Shown here piece after piece: positions 17,955 through 26,149 of a stretch of 64,000 bases of DNA. The position numbers were made by a program, and so were the translations under genes. The stretch is taken from the NCBI RefSeq assembly GCF_017877055.1, contig NZ_JAGIPG010000001.1:372001-436000 (forward strand), in the 5' to 3' direction. The stretch comes from Neorhizobium galegae (lineage in GTDB: Bacteria; Pseudomonadota; Alphaproteobacteria; Rhizobiales; Rhizobiaceae). Positions within the stretch are counted from its first letter, which is position 1; each line of letters opens with the position of its first letter. The notes below the pieces were generated by a model. It made no database searches. It worked only from the letters and a program-made list of their open reading frames with translations, and was not told the origin of the DNA.

Positions 17955-18515
17955 TTACGCCGCCCGGCGGTTATGGCGTCCTTCCTGGACTTCCTCCACG
18001 ATCTTCGCCACGAATTGCGGCAGATCATCGGGCGAGCGCGAGGTGATGATGCCGTTATCGACCACCACGGCCTCGTCCTTCCAGGATGCGCCGGCGTTGC
18101 GGAGATCGGTGCGGATCGAATGATAGGACGTCGCCTTGCGACCGCGAAGCGCATCGGCCTCCACCAGCAGCCAGGGACCATGGCAGATCGCCGCCACCGG
18201 CTTGCCGCTTTTCACGAAGTCCCGCACGACCTTCATCGCATCTATGTTGCCACGCAGGATGTCGGGGTTGATCTGGCCGCCCGGCAGCACGAGGGCGTCA
18301 AAGTCCTCCGCCTTGACGTTCCTGGCTTCCAGATCGACCGGGACGGTATCACCCCAGTCCTTTTTGTCCCAGCTTTTGATCTCGCCCGCCTTGATGGACG
18401 CGATCTTGACGCCGGCGCCGCGTTTTTTCAGTTCCTCCAGCGGGACGCGCAGTTCCGATCGCTCATAGCCGTCGGCCGCGAGGATCAGGATGTTGGCGGA
18501 CTCGATGGTGGTCAT
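17955..18515 (-). CDS. PfpI/DJ-1 family protein (Hsp31/YhbO-like)
   Basis: 186 residues from the ATG at 18515, which has AAGGAG 7 bp upstream. The class-I glutamine-amidotransferase-like fold is shown by ANILILAADGYERSELRVPL, DALVLPGGQINPDILR and the nucleophile-elbow AAICHGPWLLVEADALRGR (Cys-His pair). YhbO/PfpI-type proteins are stress-linked glyoxalase/deglycase or protease-like enzymes. Co-directional with the small stress gene at 18560-18757, so it may be read from the same EcfG-type promoter. Confidence 0.88.
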   Translation of the reverse strand: MTTIESANILILAADGYERSELRVPLEELKKRGAGVKIASIKAGEIKSWDKKDWGDTVPVDLEARNVKAEDFDALVLPGGQINPDILRGNIDAMKVVRDFVKSGKPVAAICHGPWLLVEADALRGRKATSYHSIRTDLRNAGASWKDEAVVVDNGIITSRSPDDLPQFVAKIVEEVQEGRHNRRAA

Positions 18516-18559
18516 GCTGGTCTCCTTTTTGGGTAATTCCGTTGTTCGCAAAGCTTGCC

Positions 18560-18757
18560 TCAGAGCCGGCCGGTGGAGAGGTCCCGGCCGTTGATCGAGG
18601 CTGGGACGCTGATTTCCTCACGGGGCGACTTGGGCAAGGGAAGGACCACGGCATCGGGTACGACGACCTGCAGTTCTTCCGGATGGGCCACGGCGAAAGT
18701 TTTCTTCTGGTAAGTGCCGGTGAGCCTGTTTCTGAGGATTTTTAGAAAGTGTCTCAT
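18560..18757 (-). CDS. Small protein of unknown function in the stress cluster
   Basis: 65 residues from ATG 18757, with GGGAG 8 bp upstream. Starts MRHFLKILRNRLTGTYQKKT, basic at the N-terminus, then a Pro-rich acidic C-terminal half. No membrane helix. The 51-bp upstream leader contains an EcfG-type promoter (18808-18832), which together with the good ribosome-binding site supports a real gene. Family not recognised. Confidence 0.6.
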   Translation of the reverse strand: MRHFLKILRNRLTGTYQKKTFAVAHPEELQVVVPDAVVLPLPKSPREEISVPASINGRDLSTGRL

Positions 18758-18807
18758 GATTTTCTCCCGTCGCGAATGCTGGGCGATTGCCCGTTCACAG
18801 GGGAGCA

Positions 18808-18832
18808 AACCCGTCGTCAGAGGATTCGTTCC
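18808..18832 (-). promoter_or_regulatory. EcfG-type stress promoter for the 18757 gene and probably PfpI
   Basis: On the minus strand GGAAC, 16 bp, GGTT (rhizobial GGAAC-N18-TT form), ending 51 bp upstream of the small gene. Confidence 0.6.
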
Positions 18833-18871
18833 ATTTTTTCACAGCCGGTTACACAAAGTTATCTGCCGGCT

Positions 18872-18896
18872 GGAACAAAATTCCTGATGGTGCGTT
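18872..18896 (+). promoter_or_regulatory. EcfG-type stress promoter for the triheme cytochrome gene
   Basis: GGAAC (18872-18876), 16 bp, CGTT (18893-18896): exact consensus, divergent from the previous promoter. Confidence 0.7.
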
Positions 18897-19050
18897 CGGT
18901 GCCGAATTTGTCGGCTCTCTTGCTGACGCCCCACTTCTCCACGATGCACTCGGCGTGCAGCTTTTCCTTTTTCTCCATCCGTTTTACGGTAAGGCTGGGA
19001 TATGCTGCCGCATGAGCAGCGCGAGCCGGGGTTTTGGGAGGAATGGCCGG

Positions 19051-20115
19051 GTGACGATCCGCTGGAAATATCTCGCGATCCTGGTGATCGTGGCGCCGCT
19101 TCTCGGGCTCGGCTTCGCCTGGTCCGGACTGATGAGCGTCAAGGCGAGCACCGGCCATTGGGCAGTGACCGACTGGTTCCTGCATTGGGTGATGCGCAAC
19201 TCGATCCGTACCGCAGCTCTTTCCATCGAAGTGCCGCCGCTGGACAACCCGGCGTTGGTGCCGCCAGGCGCCGGGCATTTCGAGACAGGATGCGCCATCT
19301 GTCATGGTTCCCCGGCGCAGAGGGCCTCAGGCGCGGTGCTCGCCATGCTGCCGCCGCCGCCAGACTTGAAGAAGGTGGTTCCCAGCTGGAGCGATGCGGA
19401 GCTCTTCGAGATCGTCAAGCACGGCGTGCGCTTCACCGGCATGCCGGCTTGGCCGGCGCAGGTACGCGACGACGAAATCTGGGACATGGTGGCGTTTCTG
19501 CGGAAGCTGCCGGACATGGACGGCAATGCCTATCTGCAGGCGTCCGGCCTGCATGGTATCGGCACCGCAGGCGAAGTTTCGCCGCTGCCGATCACCTGCG
19601 AAAGCTGTCATGCGGAAAAGCGGCTGGGCGTCAACAGCGTCATCCCGCGGCTCGCCGGGCAGTCGGAGCCCTACCTGCTCAATAGCCTGCGCGCCTACGC
19701 GCATGGTGAACGTGCGAGCGGCATCATGAAGGTCGCTGTCGGGACTTTGGCCGAGGAAAGCCTGCCGGAGCTTGCAAGCTATTATGCCAAACAGGCGAGG
19801 CCTCAAAGGCCTTCGGTGCCAGTCGATGCGCAGCTCGTGGAAAGGGGTCGCGAGATCGCGGAAAGGGGAAGAGCGGCAGACAAAATTCCCGCCTGCCTCA
19901 GTTGCCACGAGAAGCCCGGCGGTAATCCTGCTTATCCGCGCATCTCGGGTCAAAACGCCCCTTATCTGGAGCGCCAGCTCCGCCTCTTCCATGCAGGTGT
20001 GCGAGGCGGGTCTTCCTTCAGCCACCTGATGACGGAGGTGGCAAAAAAATTGAATGAAGAAGATTTTGCCGCTCTCGCGGCCTTCTTTGCCGGCCGCGAG
20101 AGCAGTGGGCCTTGA
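19051..20115 (+). CDS. Membrane-anchored triheme cytochrome c
   Basis: About 354 residues from GTG 19051, preceded at 9 bp by GGGAGGAA; an ATG at 19012 in the same frame is an alternative with a poor ribosome-binding site. One N-terminal membrane anchor (LAILVIVAPLLGLGFAW). Three heme-binding CxxCH motifs: CAICH near 81, CESCH near 183 and CLSCH near 282, each with a distal Met region, so three class-I cytochrome c domains in the periplasm. It resembles the cytochrome subunits that pass electrons from periplasmic dehydrogenases. An exact EcfG-type promoter lies upstream. Confidence 0.87.
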   Translation: MTIRWKYLAILVIVAPLLGLGFAWSGLMSVKASTGHWAVTDWFLHWVMRNSIRTAALSIEVPPLDNPALVPPGAGHFETGCAICHGSPAQRASGAVLAMLPPPPDLKKVVPSWSDAELFEIVKHGVRFTGMPAWPAQVRDDEIWDMVAFLRKLPDMDGNAYLQASGLHGIGTAGEVSPLPITCESCHAEKRLGVNSVIPRLAGQSEPYLLNSLRAYAHGERASGIMKVAVGTLAEESLPELASYYAKQARPQRPSVPVDAQLVERGREIAERGRAADKIPACLSCHEKPGGNPAYPRISGQNAPYLERQLRLFHAGVRGGSSFSHLMTEVAKKLNEEDFAALAAFFAGRESSGP

Positions 20116-20149
20116 GTGTAAGGCCTCTCTCCTCCCCAGGAGCTTGGAA

Positions 20150-20227
20150 TTAGACCGGGACGACCATCATGTAGCAGGCGGCGATCACCAGAACAAAGCC
20201 TGCTGCTTCTACCCATTCTCTGACCAT
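20150..20227 (-). CDS. 25-residue membrane micropeptide
   Basis: Twenty-five codons from ATG 20227 to TAA 20150, too short for usual gene finders. A textbook GGAGG lies 6 bp upstream, and an exact EcfG-type promoter (20257-20281) sits just before that. The peptide starts MVREWVEAAGF and continues with a hydrophobic run of about 15 residues ending MMVVPV, so one short membrane helix. Signals at both transcription and translation level support it; function unknown. Confidence 0.7.
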   Translation of the reverse strand: MVREWVEAAGFVLVIAACYMMVVPV

Positions 20228-20256
20228 CGTCGCCTCCATCGCTTTGGTCGTGAATG

Positions 20257-20281
20257 AACGATAAAGTCGCATTGTAGTTCC
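20257..20281 (-). promoter_or_regulatory. EcfG-type stress promoter for the 25-residue micropeptide
   Basis: Minus strand GGAAC, 16 bp, CGTT: exact consensus, 29 bp upstream of the start codon. Confidence 0.72.
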
Positions 20282-20343
20282 ACGAAATGGCCATAAACGT
20301 GGCGGGATCGCCTTAAATGTGAAGCCGCATGGTTAACAGGACG

Positions 20344-20610
20344 TCAATTGTCGTCGGCTGCAGCCCTGGCGCGGGCCGCATCGAGGATCGAACGCACCTC
20401 GCGGGCCCCGGAATTTTCAATCGCGAAGGCACCCTCCGGCAACAGGCCCGGGTCTTCCTCATTATCCTTGAATGTGGCGTCATCGCGCAGCCGCCTGAGG
20501 AACGAGGTGATGGTGATTTCGCCGCCGATCATGGCGGATAGGAGCTCGATCAGCAGTTCGCGATGCGCGTTCAGGCGCCCTTCCAGTTCCTGCGGTGTCA
20601 GCGTCGACAT
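20344..20610 (-). CDS. Small helical protein, unknown function
   Basis: 88 residues starting MSTLTPQELEGRLNAHRELL, with AAGGAGG ideally placed before the ATG. Predicted mostly alpha-helical and acidic; no signal peptide. Surrounded by stress genes, but no EcfG-type motif was found upstream of it. No named family recognised. Confidence 0.65.
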   Translation of the reverse strand: MSTLTPQELEGRLNAHRELLIELLSAMIGGEITITSFLRRLRDDATFKDNEEDPGLLPEGAFAIENSGAREVRSILDAARARAAADDN

Positions 20611-20669
20611 GGTGTCCTCCTTGTCCCGTGCTTTGCCTCCTCAAGCAAATAGCGGAGGTTTCGGCGGAG

Positions 20670-20694
20670 GGAACAATCGCCGTGACCGAAAGTT
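20670..20694 (+). promoter_or_regulatory. EcfG-like promoter for the 20724 gene
   Basis: GGAAC (20670-20674), 16 bp, AGTT (20691-20694); fits the looser rhizobial GGAAC-N18-TT form. Confidence 0.5.
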
Positions 20695-20723
20695 GATCCT
20701 TTAGCAGACACATGGAGAAGACC

Positions 20724-21011
20724 ATGGCAGAGTTCGCCAGATCGAAGGGCGGTGAGAGTGAACGCGACGTGCGCGACCGGCTGATCCTTGCCCTTTATGC
20801 CCAGTTGAAGGCCGAACGACAGACCCGCGAGGCGCTGGAATACGTCATTCGCAACGGTGCACTCGCGCCCGAAGTGCTGGAAGCCATTGCCGGCGATCCG
20901 ATCCCGGCCGCAAGCGCCGAGGATGTCGCCGCGGTCGAGAAGGTTATCGCGCTGGATGCGCATCGTCGGCAGGCCGCGTTTCGCAAATCCCGTGAAGAGG
21001 ACCAGCCATGA
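20724..21011 (+). CDS. Small helical protein, unknown function
   Basis: 95 residues from ATG 20724 (GGAGA 5 bp upstream; in-frame ATG at 20712 is possible). The chain is helical and charged (ERDVRDRLILALYAQLKAE ... QTREALEYVI). Its stop overlaps the start of the lipoprotein gene by 4 bp (ATGA), so the two are translationally coupled. A candidate EcfG-like promoter lies 30 bp upstream. No family recognised. Confidence 0.65.
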   Translation: MAEFARSKGGESERDVRDRLILALYAQLKAERQTREALEYVIRNGALAPEVLEAIAGDPIPAASAEDVAAVEKVIALDAHRRQAAFRKSREEDQP

Positions 21012-21253
21012 AGAGTTTCGTTGTTGCGCTGGGAACCGTGGTGCTCCTGAGCGCCTGTAGCGACAGCGGCGAAAAACAGAGCGATCCGATCAACAACACG
21101 CCGCCGACGCAATCCAACAACACGGCGCCGACGGATCGCAGCCCGTCGCCGCAGACGGGAACGGGTGGCCAGAGCCCGGCGACATCGCCAACCGGAGCAA
21201 CCAACACGACCCCAGGTAGTCCGCCGCCGGCGGCCGGATCGGGCAATCCATAG
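21008..21253 (+). CDS. Small Pro/Thr/Ser-rich lipoprotein
   Basis: 81 residues. A signal peptide ends in the lipobox LLSAC (Cys17), so lipidation and membrane anchoring are expected. The mature part is a low-complexity linker rich in Pro, Thr, Ser, Gly and Asn with no folded domain. Coupled by ATGA to the gene before it. Confidence 0.75.
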   Translation: MKSFVVALGTVVLLSACSDSGEKQSDPINNTPPTQSNNTAPTDRSPSPQTGTGGQSPATSPTGATNTTPGSPPPAAGSGNP

Positions 21254-21325
21254 TTTTCCTTTGTGCCCAGGGAACGAAATGTTGTGCCGCACCATTATGA
21301 CGCCAGTCTTTCAATTGGGTGCGGC

Positions 21326-23404
21326 ATGGATACGAAATCAAACCACTTTGTCATCGAGCCCGGCTCTTGGCTTAAGCTCGGGGCCAACTTTGACGGCGAG
21401 GGCGTCAACTTCGCGATTTTCTCGGCCCATGCCGAACGGGTGGAGCTTTGTCTGTACGACCCGACCGGCAAGATAGAGATCGCCAGGTTCGTGCTTCCGG
21501 AATACACCCATGAAATCTGGCACGGTTATGTGCCTGGATTGAAGCCGGGCTCCCTCTACGGCTTCCGGGTCCACGGCCCGTACGATCCGGAAAACGGCCA
21601 TCGGTTCAACCCGAACAAGCTGCTGATTGACCCCTATGCGCGCGAGTTCTCCGGCGATGTCGACTGGAACGAGGCGCATTTCGCCTATGACCTTCTGCAT
21701 GAAGACAAGGATCTTACCTTCGACGAGCGCGACAGCGCACCGTTCATGCCGAAGTGCCGGGTCATCGATCCGAACGAATTCGACTGGAAGGACCAGAACC
21801 GGCCGAACATCGCCTGGCCGGCGACGATCGTCTACGAGACCCATGTGAAGGGCTTCACCCAGCTTAATCCGGGCATTCCGAAGAATCTGCGCGGCACATT
21901 CGAGGGCATGGGCCACAAGGCGTCGGTGGAGTACATCAAGAGCCTCGGCATCACATCCGTCGAGCTGATGCCGGTTCATTATTTCCCGGACGATCAGCAC
22001 CTGCTCGACAAGGGCCTGCATAATTTCTGGGGTTACAACACGCTCGGCTTCTTCGCGCCCGCTTCCCGCTATTATGGCCCGAAGGGCATCCAGGGGTTCC
22101 GCGATATGGTGCGCAGCTTTCACGATGCCGGCATCGAGGTCATTCTCGACGTGGTCTACAACCATACGGCGGAGGGCAACGAACTCGGGCCGACGCTGTC
22201 GTTCAAGGGCATCGACAACTTCTCCTACTACCGGACCATGCCCGACCAGCATCGCTATTACATCAACGACACGGGAACCGGGAACACGGTCAACACTTCG
22301 CATCCGCGGGTGCTGCAGCTGATCATGGATTCGCTGCGCTACTGGACCGAGAGCATGCATGTCGATGGGTTCCGTTTCGATCTCGGCACGATCCTCGGCC
22401 GCGAGCCGCAAGGTTTCGACGAGCGTGGCGGCTTCTTCGACGCGATCACTCAGGATCCGGTGCTCTCCAAGGTGAAGCTGATCGGCGAGCCCTGGGATAT
22501 CGGTCCTGGCGGTTACCAGGTCGGCGGCTTTCCCCCCGGCTGGGCGGAATGGAACGACAAATATCGTGACACCGTGCGCGAATACTGGAAGGGCACCAAT
22601 GTCTCGACGGACTTCGCCGCGCGCCTGCTCGGTTCCGGCGATCTTTACGATCAGCGCGGCCGCCGCCCGTGGGCGAGCGTCAACTTCATTGCCGCCCATG
22701 ACGGCTTCACGCTGAACGACCTCGTGTCCTACAACGAGAAGCACAACGAGGCGAACGGCGAGGACAATAACGACGGCCATAACGACAACCGCAGCTACAA
22801 TTACGGTGCCGAAGGCCCGACCGAGGACGAGGGCATCAATGCGGTGCGTGACCGCCAGAAGCGCAATTTCCTCGCCACCCTGTTCTTCTCGCACGGCACC
22901 CCGATGCTGCTTGCCGGCGACGAGTTCGGTCGCAGCCAGATGGGCAACAACAATGGCTATTGCCAGGACAGCGAGATTTCCTGGGTTCATTGGGAAGACC
23001 TGCCGGAGACTTGCGAGGAGCTTCGCGAATTCACCCGCCAGATCATCAAGCTGCGCCAGGAACAGCCCTTGCTGCGTCGCGAGAACTGGCGCGACGGTCT
23101 GGACATCAAATGGTTCAATGCCGGCGGCGGTTTTCAGACGCCGGAACAGTGGGACGAAGGCTCCACGCTCGGTCTCCATATCGGTCGAACCGATCTTCGG
23201 GAAGAGGAGGGCATCTGGCACGACGTGCTGCTGCTCTTCAACCCGTTCGAGGGCAATGTGCCGTTCCGCATCCCGCAGTTCGGGGAGGGCGGGTGGGTGC
23301 TTGAACTCACCACGTCCGACCTTTCCAAGCGCGGCCTGGTGATCACCAAGGAAAAGGACTTCGAGCTGGAAGGCCGCAGCCTGGCGCTGTTCCGCAGGCC
23401 GTGA
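21326..23404 (+). CDS. glgX: Glycogen debranching enzyme GlgX
   Basis: About 692 residues from ATG 21326 (a longer frame opens at 21263). N-terminal CBM48 (PGSWLKLGANFDGEGVNFAIFS) and a GH13 barrel with the conserved regions DVVYNHT, GFRFDLGTIL with the nucleophile Asp, LIGEPWD with the acid/base Glu, and NFIAAHDGFTLNDL. The sequence PKCRVIDPNEFDW is typical of isoamylase-type GlgX. It trims limit dextrins during glycogen use. It faces glgA tail to tail with a shared terminator. Confidence 0.93.
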   Translation: MDTKSNHFVIEPGSWLKLGANFDGEGVNFAIFSAHAERVELCLYDPTGKIEIARFVLPEYTHEIWHGYVPGLKPGSLYGFRVHGPYDPENGHRFNPNKLLIDPYAREFSGDVDWNEAHFAYDLLHEDKDLTFDERDSAPFMPKCRVIDPNEFDWKDQNRPNIAWPATIVYETHVKGFTQLNPGIPKNLRGTFEGMGHKASVEYIKSLGITSVELMPVHYFPDDQHLLDKGLHNFWGYNTLGFFAPASRYYGPKGIQGFRDMVRSFHDAGIEVILDVVYNHTAEGNELGPTLSFKGIDNFSYYRTMPDQHRYYINDTGTGNTVNTSHPRVLQLIMDSLRYWTESMHVDGFRFDLGTILGREPQGFDERGGFFDAITQDPVLSKVKLIGEPWDIGPGGYQVGGFPPGWAEWNDKYRDTVREYWKGTNVSTDFAARLLGSGDLYDQRGRRPWASVNFIAAHDGFTLNDLVSYNEKHNEANGEDNNDGHNDNRSYNYGAEGPTEDEGINAVRDRQKRNFLATLFFSHGTPMLLAGDEFGRSQMGNNNGYCQDSEISWVHWEDLPETCEELREFTRQIIKLRQEQPLLRRENWRDGLDIKWFNAGGGFQTPEQWDEGSTLGLHIGRTDLREEEGIWHDVLLLFNPFEGNVPFRIPQFGEGGWVLELTTSDLSKRGLVITKEKDFELEGRSLALFRRP

Positions 23405-23434
23405 GCGGCCTCCGCTTTTCACCCATTCTCCATC

Positions 23435-23465
23435 AAAAAACCGGCCTCCAGGGCCGGCTTCTTTT
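23435..23465. terminator. Bidirectional intrinsic terminator between glgX and glgA
   Basis: Stem CCGGCC / GGCCGG (23441-23457) with a 5-nt loop, preceded by AAAAAA and followed by CTTCTTTTT, so it works for both convergent genes. Confidence 0.85.
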
Positions 23466-23485
23466 TGGCTGTTTGGTGGAGAAAA

Positions 23486-25072
23486 TCAGAGCGTCGCGCG
23501 GCGGATATCCGAGCTTGTCGAGGCAATGTGGCCGGACTTCAGCACCAGATCGGCATAGACGGCGGCATATTGCTGGGCGCTGCGTTCCCAGGAGAATTTC
23601 GCCTTCATGCCCTGGTTCTGCAGGCGTGCCCACATTTTCGGGTCGGCATAGGCGTGCAATGCGCGGCGAAGCGCCAGCCGCAATCCGTCGGTGGTGACCG
23701 GATGGAACTGGAACCCGGTGGCGACGCGGGCGGACATGGCGGCATCATTGGCATCGATGATCGTTTCCGATAGCCCGCCGGTGCGGGAGACGACGGGGAC
23801 GCAGCCGTAGCGGAGCGCGTAGAGCTGGGTCAGCCCGCAGGGTTCAAAGCGGGAGGGCTGGACGATCGCATCAGACCCGCCGTGGACCAGATGAGCCGTC
23901 GGTTCGTCGTAACCGAAATGCACCGCCATCCGGCCCGGAAAACGCGCGGCGGTATCGGCCAGCGCCCGTTCAATCTCCCGGTCGCCCTGGCCGAAGACGA
24001 TCACCTGGCCGCCGTTGCGGATGATCTCGTCCGCCGTATCGGCGAACATATCAAATCCCTTCTGCCAGGTCAGCCGACTGACGGCGGAAAATACGGGGCC
24101 TTCCTGGGCCGGGTTCAGCCCGAATTTCTGAAGCAGCACGGCGCGGTTCTCGCGCTTGCGGCGCAGCGTACCGACATCGTAGTTGCGTGGCAGGTGCGGA
24201 TCCGTCGAGGGGTCCCAGATATCGAGGTCGATGCCGTTGACGATGCCGCGCAGGACGGAGACGCGGGCATTCAGGACCCCGTCCATGCCCATGCCGAAGC
24301 GCGGGGTGAGGATCTCGCGCGCATAGGTCGGGCTGACGGTGGTGATCGCGTCGGCCGTCTGCAGGCCGCCTTTGAGGAAACTGATATCGCCGAAATATTC
24401 CATGCGATTCATGGAATAGGCCTCGGGCGGCAGGCCGATGCTCATCAGCACGCCGGCAGGATACTGGCCCTGGAAGGCGAGGTTGTGGATGGTCAGCACG
24501 ACGGGCGTCATGCAGCCGCGCTCGCGCATATAGACCGAGGTCAGCGCCGACTGCCAGTCATGGGTATGAACCAGGTCAGGGACCCAGCCCGGCAGCAATT
24601 CATCGGCGATTTCTGCTGCAGCGAGGGAAAGTGCGGCGAACCGTTTCCAGTTGTCGGGATGATCCATGCCCTCTTCATCGACATAGGGGCCGCCCGGCCG
24701 GTCGTAAAGAGCAGGCGCATCGAGGATGAAAAGGCTGAGGCCTTCGACGCGGGTATGAAGGAGCGCTGCTTTTTCGCCGAGCAGGTTGTCGAAGGTGACC
24801 AGCGGCATGGCGCTCTTCAGCTGCTGCATGACCTGGGGATAACCGGGGATCAGGGAGGTGGTCTCGATGCCGAGGGGGCTGAGGGCCTTCGGCAGCGATC
24901 CGGTCACGTCTGCAAGGCCACCCGTCTTCACAAGGGGAAAGATTTCGGAGGTGACCGAAAGAATTCTCATGCCGGGAAGCCCCCGCTTTCCATAGTCAGT
25001 ATTGATCCCCTGTCCGCCCGCGCTCCGCTCATCTCGACGGGGTTCGCCGATCGGGACGTAAGCGTTCATCAT
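23486..25072 (-). CDS. glgA: Glycogen synthase GlgA
   Basis: GT5 ADP-glucose-dependent glucosyltransferase. The conserved core begins at 24970 (MRILSVTSEIFPLVKTGGLADV, with the ADP-glucose-binding KxGGL), giving a normal 494-residue enzyme. The C-terminal Rossmann domain has SRLTWQKGFDMF and PSRFEPCGLTQLYALRYG. A ribosome-binding site GGAGG occurs before ATGs at 25072/25069, predicting about 34 extra N-terminal residues; the promoter position also allows this longer form. An exact EcfG-type promoter lies 36 bp upstream of 25072. The true start is uncertain. Confidence 0.9.
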   Translation of the reverse strand: MMNAYVPIGEPRRDERSAGGQGINTDYGKRGLPGMRILSVTSEIFPLVKTGGLADVTGSLPKALSPLGIETTSLIPGYPQVMQQLKSAMPLVTFDNLLGEKAALLHTRVEGLSLFILDAPALYDRPGGPYVDEEGMDHPDNWKRFAALSLAAAEIADELLPGWVPDLVHTHDWQSALTSVYMRERGCMTPVVLTIHNLAFQGQYPAGVLMSIGLPPEAYSMNRMEYFGDISFLKGGLQTADAITTVSPTYAREILTPRFGMGMDGVLNARVSVLRGIVNGIDLDIWDPSTDPHLPRNYDVGTLRRKRENRAVLLQKFGLNPAQEGPVFSAVSRLTWQKGFDMFADTADEIIRNGGQVIVFGQGDREIERALADTAARFPGRMAVHFGYDEPTAHLVHGGSDAIVQPSRFEPCGLTQLYALRYGCVPVVSRTGGLSETIIDANDAAMSARVATGFQFHPVTTDGLRLALRRALHAYADPKMWARLQNQGMKAKFSWERSAQQYAAVYADLVLKSGHIASTSSDIRRATL

Positions 25073-25107
25073 GCGTGCCTCCGCCATCTGCCAGTCTCAC
25101 CCTCCAG

Positions 25108-25133
25108 AACGTTTTCGTCCCGGCCAACGTTCC
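25108..25133 (-). promoter_or_regulatory. EcfG-type stress promoter for glgA
   Basis: Minus strand GGAAC, 17 bp, CGTT: exact consensus. Confidence 0.68.
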
Positions 25134-25269
25134 TCCGCCGGGACGGAACCGAGACCACGTTCAGACGCAAAAGCCATTTCAATTTTCCAGGATAAACGAA
25201 CCCGCGGCCGCGATGATGTCAGTCGCCGCGACCAATAACGATAGCGATGAAGCTGGGTGGCGGGCGGCG

Positions 25270-25620
25270 TCAGGCGCCAGCCGGAACCTTCTTGGAGCCC
25301 TTCTTGGCCGGTTGGACAGCTTCCGGCATGGCAGCGGCCGGTGCCTTGGAAGTTGTCTTTGCCGGAGAAGCCTTGGCAGCGGCGGTTTTCGCTGCCGGCT
25401 TGGGAGTTGCAGCCTTCGAGGCCGCTTTTGGCGGCTTCACGGCGGTGGCGGACTTGCCGCGCGACCCTGCCGCAGGCCTTTTTGAAGCGGTAGGCCCGAG
25501 CGTGGCATATTCCAGCTTGGCTCTTTCCCAATGCTCCCTATCCTTGCCGGACGGATAGCCTTCTTCTTCCCACAACGTGTAGGCCCGTTTTCTGATCCAG
25601 ACTTCTTCGGATTCCGCCAT
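25270..25620 (-). CDS. DUF2934 protein with Ala/Lys/Pro-rich tail
   Basis: 116 residues from ATG 25620 (25632 also possible). The first 45 residues form a DUF2934 domain (VWIRKRAYTLWEEEGYPSGK, then EHWERAKLEY). The rest is a low-complexity AAKTAAAKASPAK-like tail resembling histone H1 or nucleoid-binding tails. An exact EcfG-type promoter lies 28 bp upstream. Function unknown; DNA binding of the tail is inference. Confidence 0.8.
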   Translation of the reverse strand: MAESEEVWIRKRAYTLWEEEGYPSGKDREHWERAKLEYATLGPTASKRPAAGSRGKSATAVKPPKAASKAATPKPAAKTAAAKASPAKTTSKAPAAAMPEAVQPAKKGSKKVPAGA

Positions 25621-25647
25621 TCTTGTCTCCATTCGCCCAAGCGCCCC

Positions 25648-25672
25648 AACGTGCGCGGCGCAGAAAAGTTCC
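25648..25672 (-). promoter_or_regulatory. EcfG-type stress promoter for the DUF2934 gene
   Basis: Minus strand GGAAC, 16 bp, CGTT: exact consensus. Confidence 0.72.
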
Positions 25673-25740
25673 CTGGTAAAAACGAAAAATCGCAACCCGG
25701 CCGAGACGTGGCCAACACTCGAAAAAACTTCCCCGGAGGC

Positions 25741-25765
25741 GGAACTTTTGGTCCCGAATATACTT
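25741..25765 (+). promoter_or_regulatory. EcfG-like promoter for the 25793 gene
   Basis: GGAAC (25741-25745), 16 bp, ACTT; fits GGAAC-N18-TT and is divergent from the previous promoter. Confidence 0.5.
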
Positions 25766-25792
25766 ATGGCCGCCGGGAAGGAGGTACATACA

Positions 25793-26041
25793 ATGGGAAA
25801 GTACTGCGATATCGTCCCACACGCAACCGGCTGGGTCTACGTCATCGACGGCGTCCAGTCTGCGTCTTATTATCACACCTATGAGCTCGCCATGGAAGCC
25901 GCCAAGGCTCATGTGGCGCGCGACCGAAGCGGACGGGTCGAGATTTTTCGCCGGCAGGCACTGAACGGCGAGATGTTGCCGATTCCGCCGATGCCCGCAA
26001 ACGCCGATCCTTCGGTTCTGAGGAGATCTTTCCCGGCCTGA
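25793..26041 (+). CDS. DUF2188-like small protein
   Basis: 82 residues from ATG 25793, which has a perfect AAGGAGGT 7 bp upstream; the upstream in-frame codons to 25748 lie inside the promoter. The pattern GWVYVIDGVQSASYYHTYEL ... AMEAAKAHVARDRSGRVEI resembles DUF2188, a small stress-associated fold of unknown role. Ends with a Pro-rich tail and is followed by a strong terminator. Confidence 0.7.
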   Translation: MGKYCDIVPHATGWVYVIDGVQSASYYHTYELAMEAAKAHVARDRSGRVEIFRRQALNGEMLPIPPMPANADPSVLRRSFPA

Positions 26042-26063
26042 GGAGGCCGGAAGGGAGGAAAAA

Positions 26064-26086
26064 CCCGGCGGCAGCCGGGTTTTTTT
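26064..26086 (+). terminator. Intrinsic terminator of the DUF2188-like gene
   Basis: CCCGGC / GCCGGG stem, GGCA loop, then seven T. Confidence 0.9.
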
Positions 26087-26107
26087 GTATGTTGAGACCG
26101 CGAAAAA

Positions 26108-26127
26108 GGCGCGGCCGAGGCCGCGCC
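26108..26127 (-). terminator. Intrinsic terminator of the DUF892 gene
   Basis: Perfect 9-bp stem (GGCGCGGCC / GGCCGCGCC) with a 2-nt spacer; on the minus strand it is followed by TTTTT. Confidence 0.75.
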
Positions 26128-26149
26128 CTTCTTTCAGTCGCCGAAAATG

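Noticed and set aside
21269..21295. EcfG-like GGAAC upstream of glgX
   Set aside because: No TT occurs at 18-19 bp spacing, so the -10 element is missing.
21338..23422. 694-codon open frame antisense to glgX
   Set aside because: Same kind of third-position GC shadow; glgX has all catalytic motifs on the other strand.
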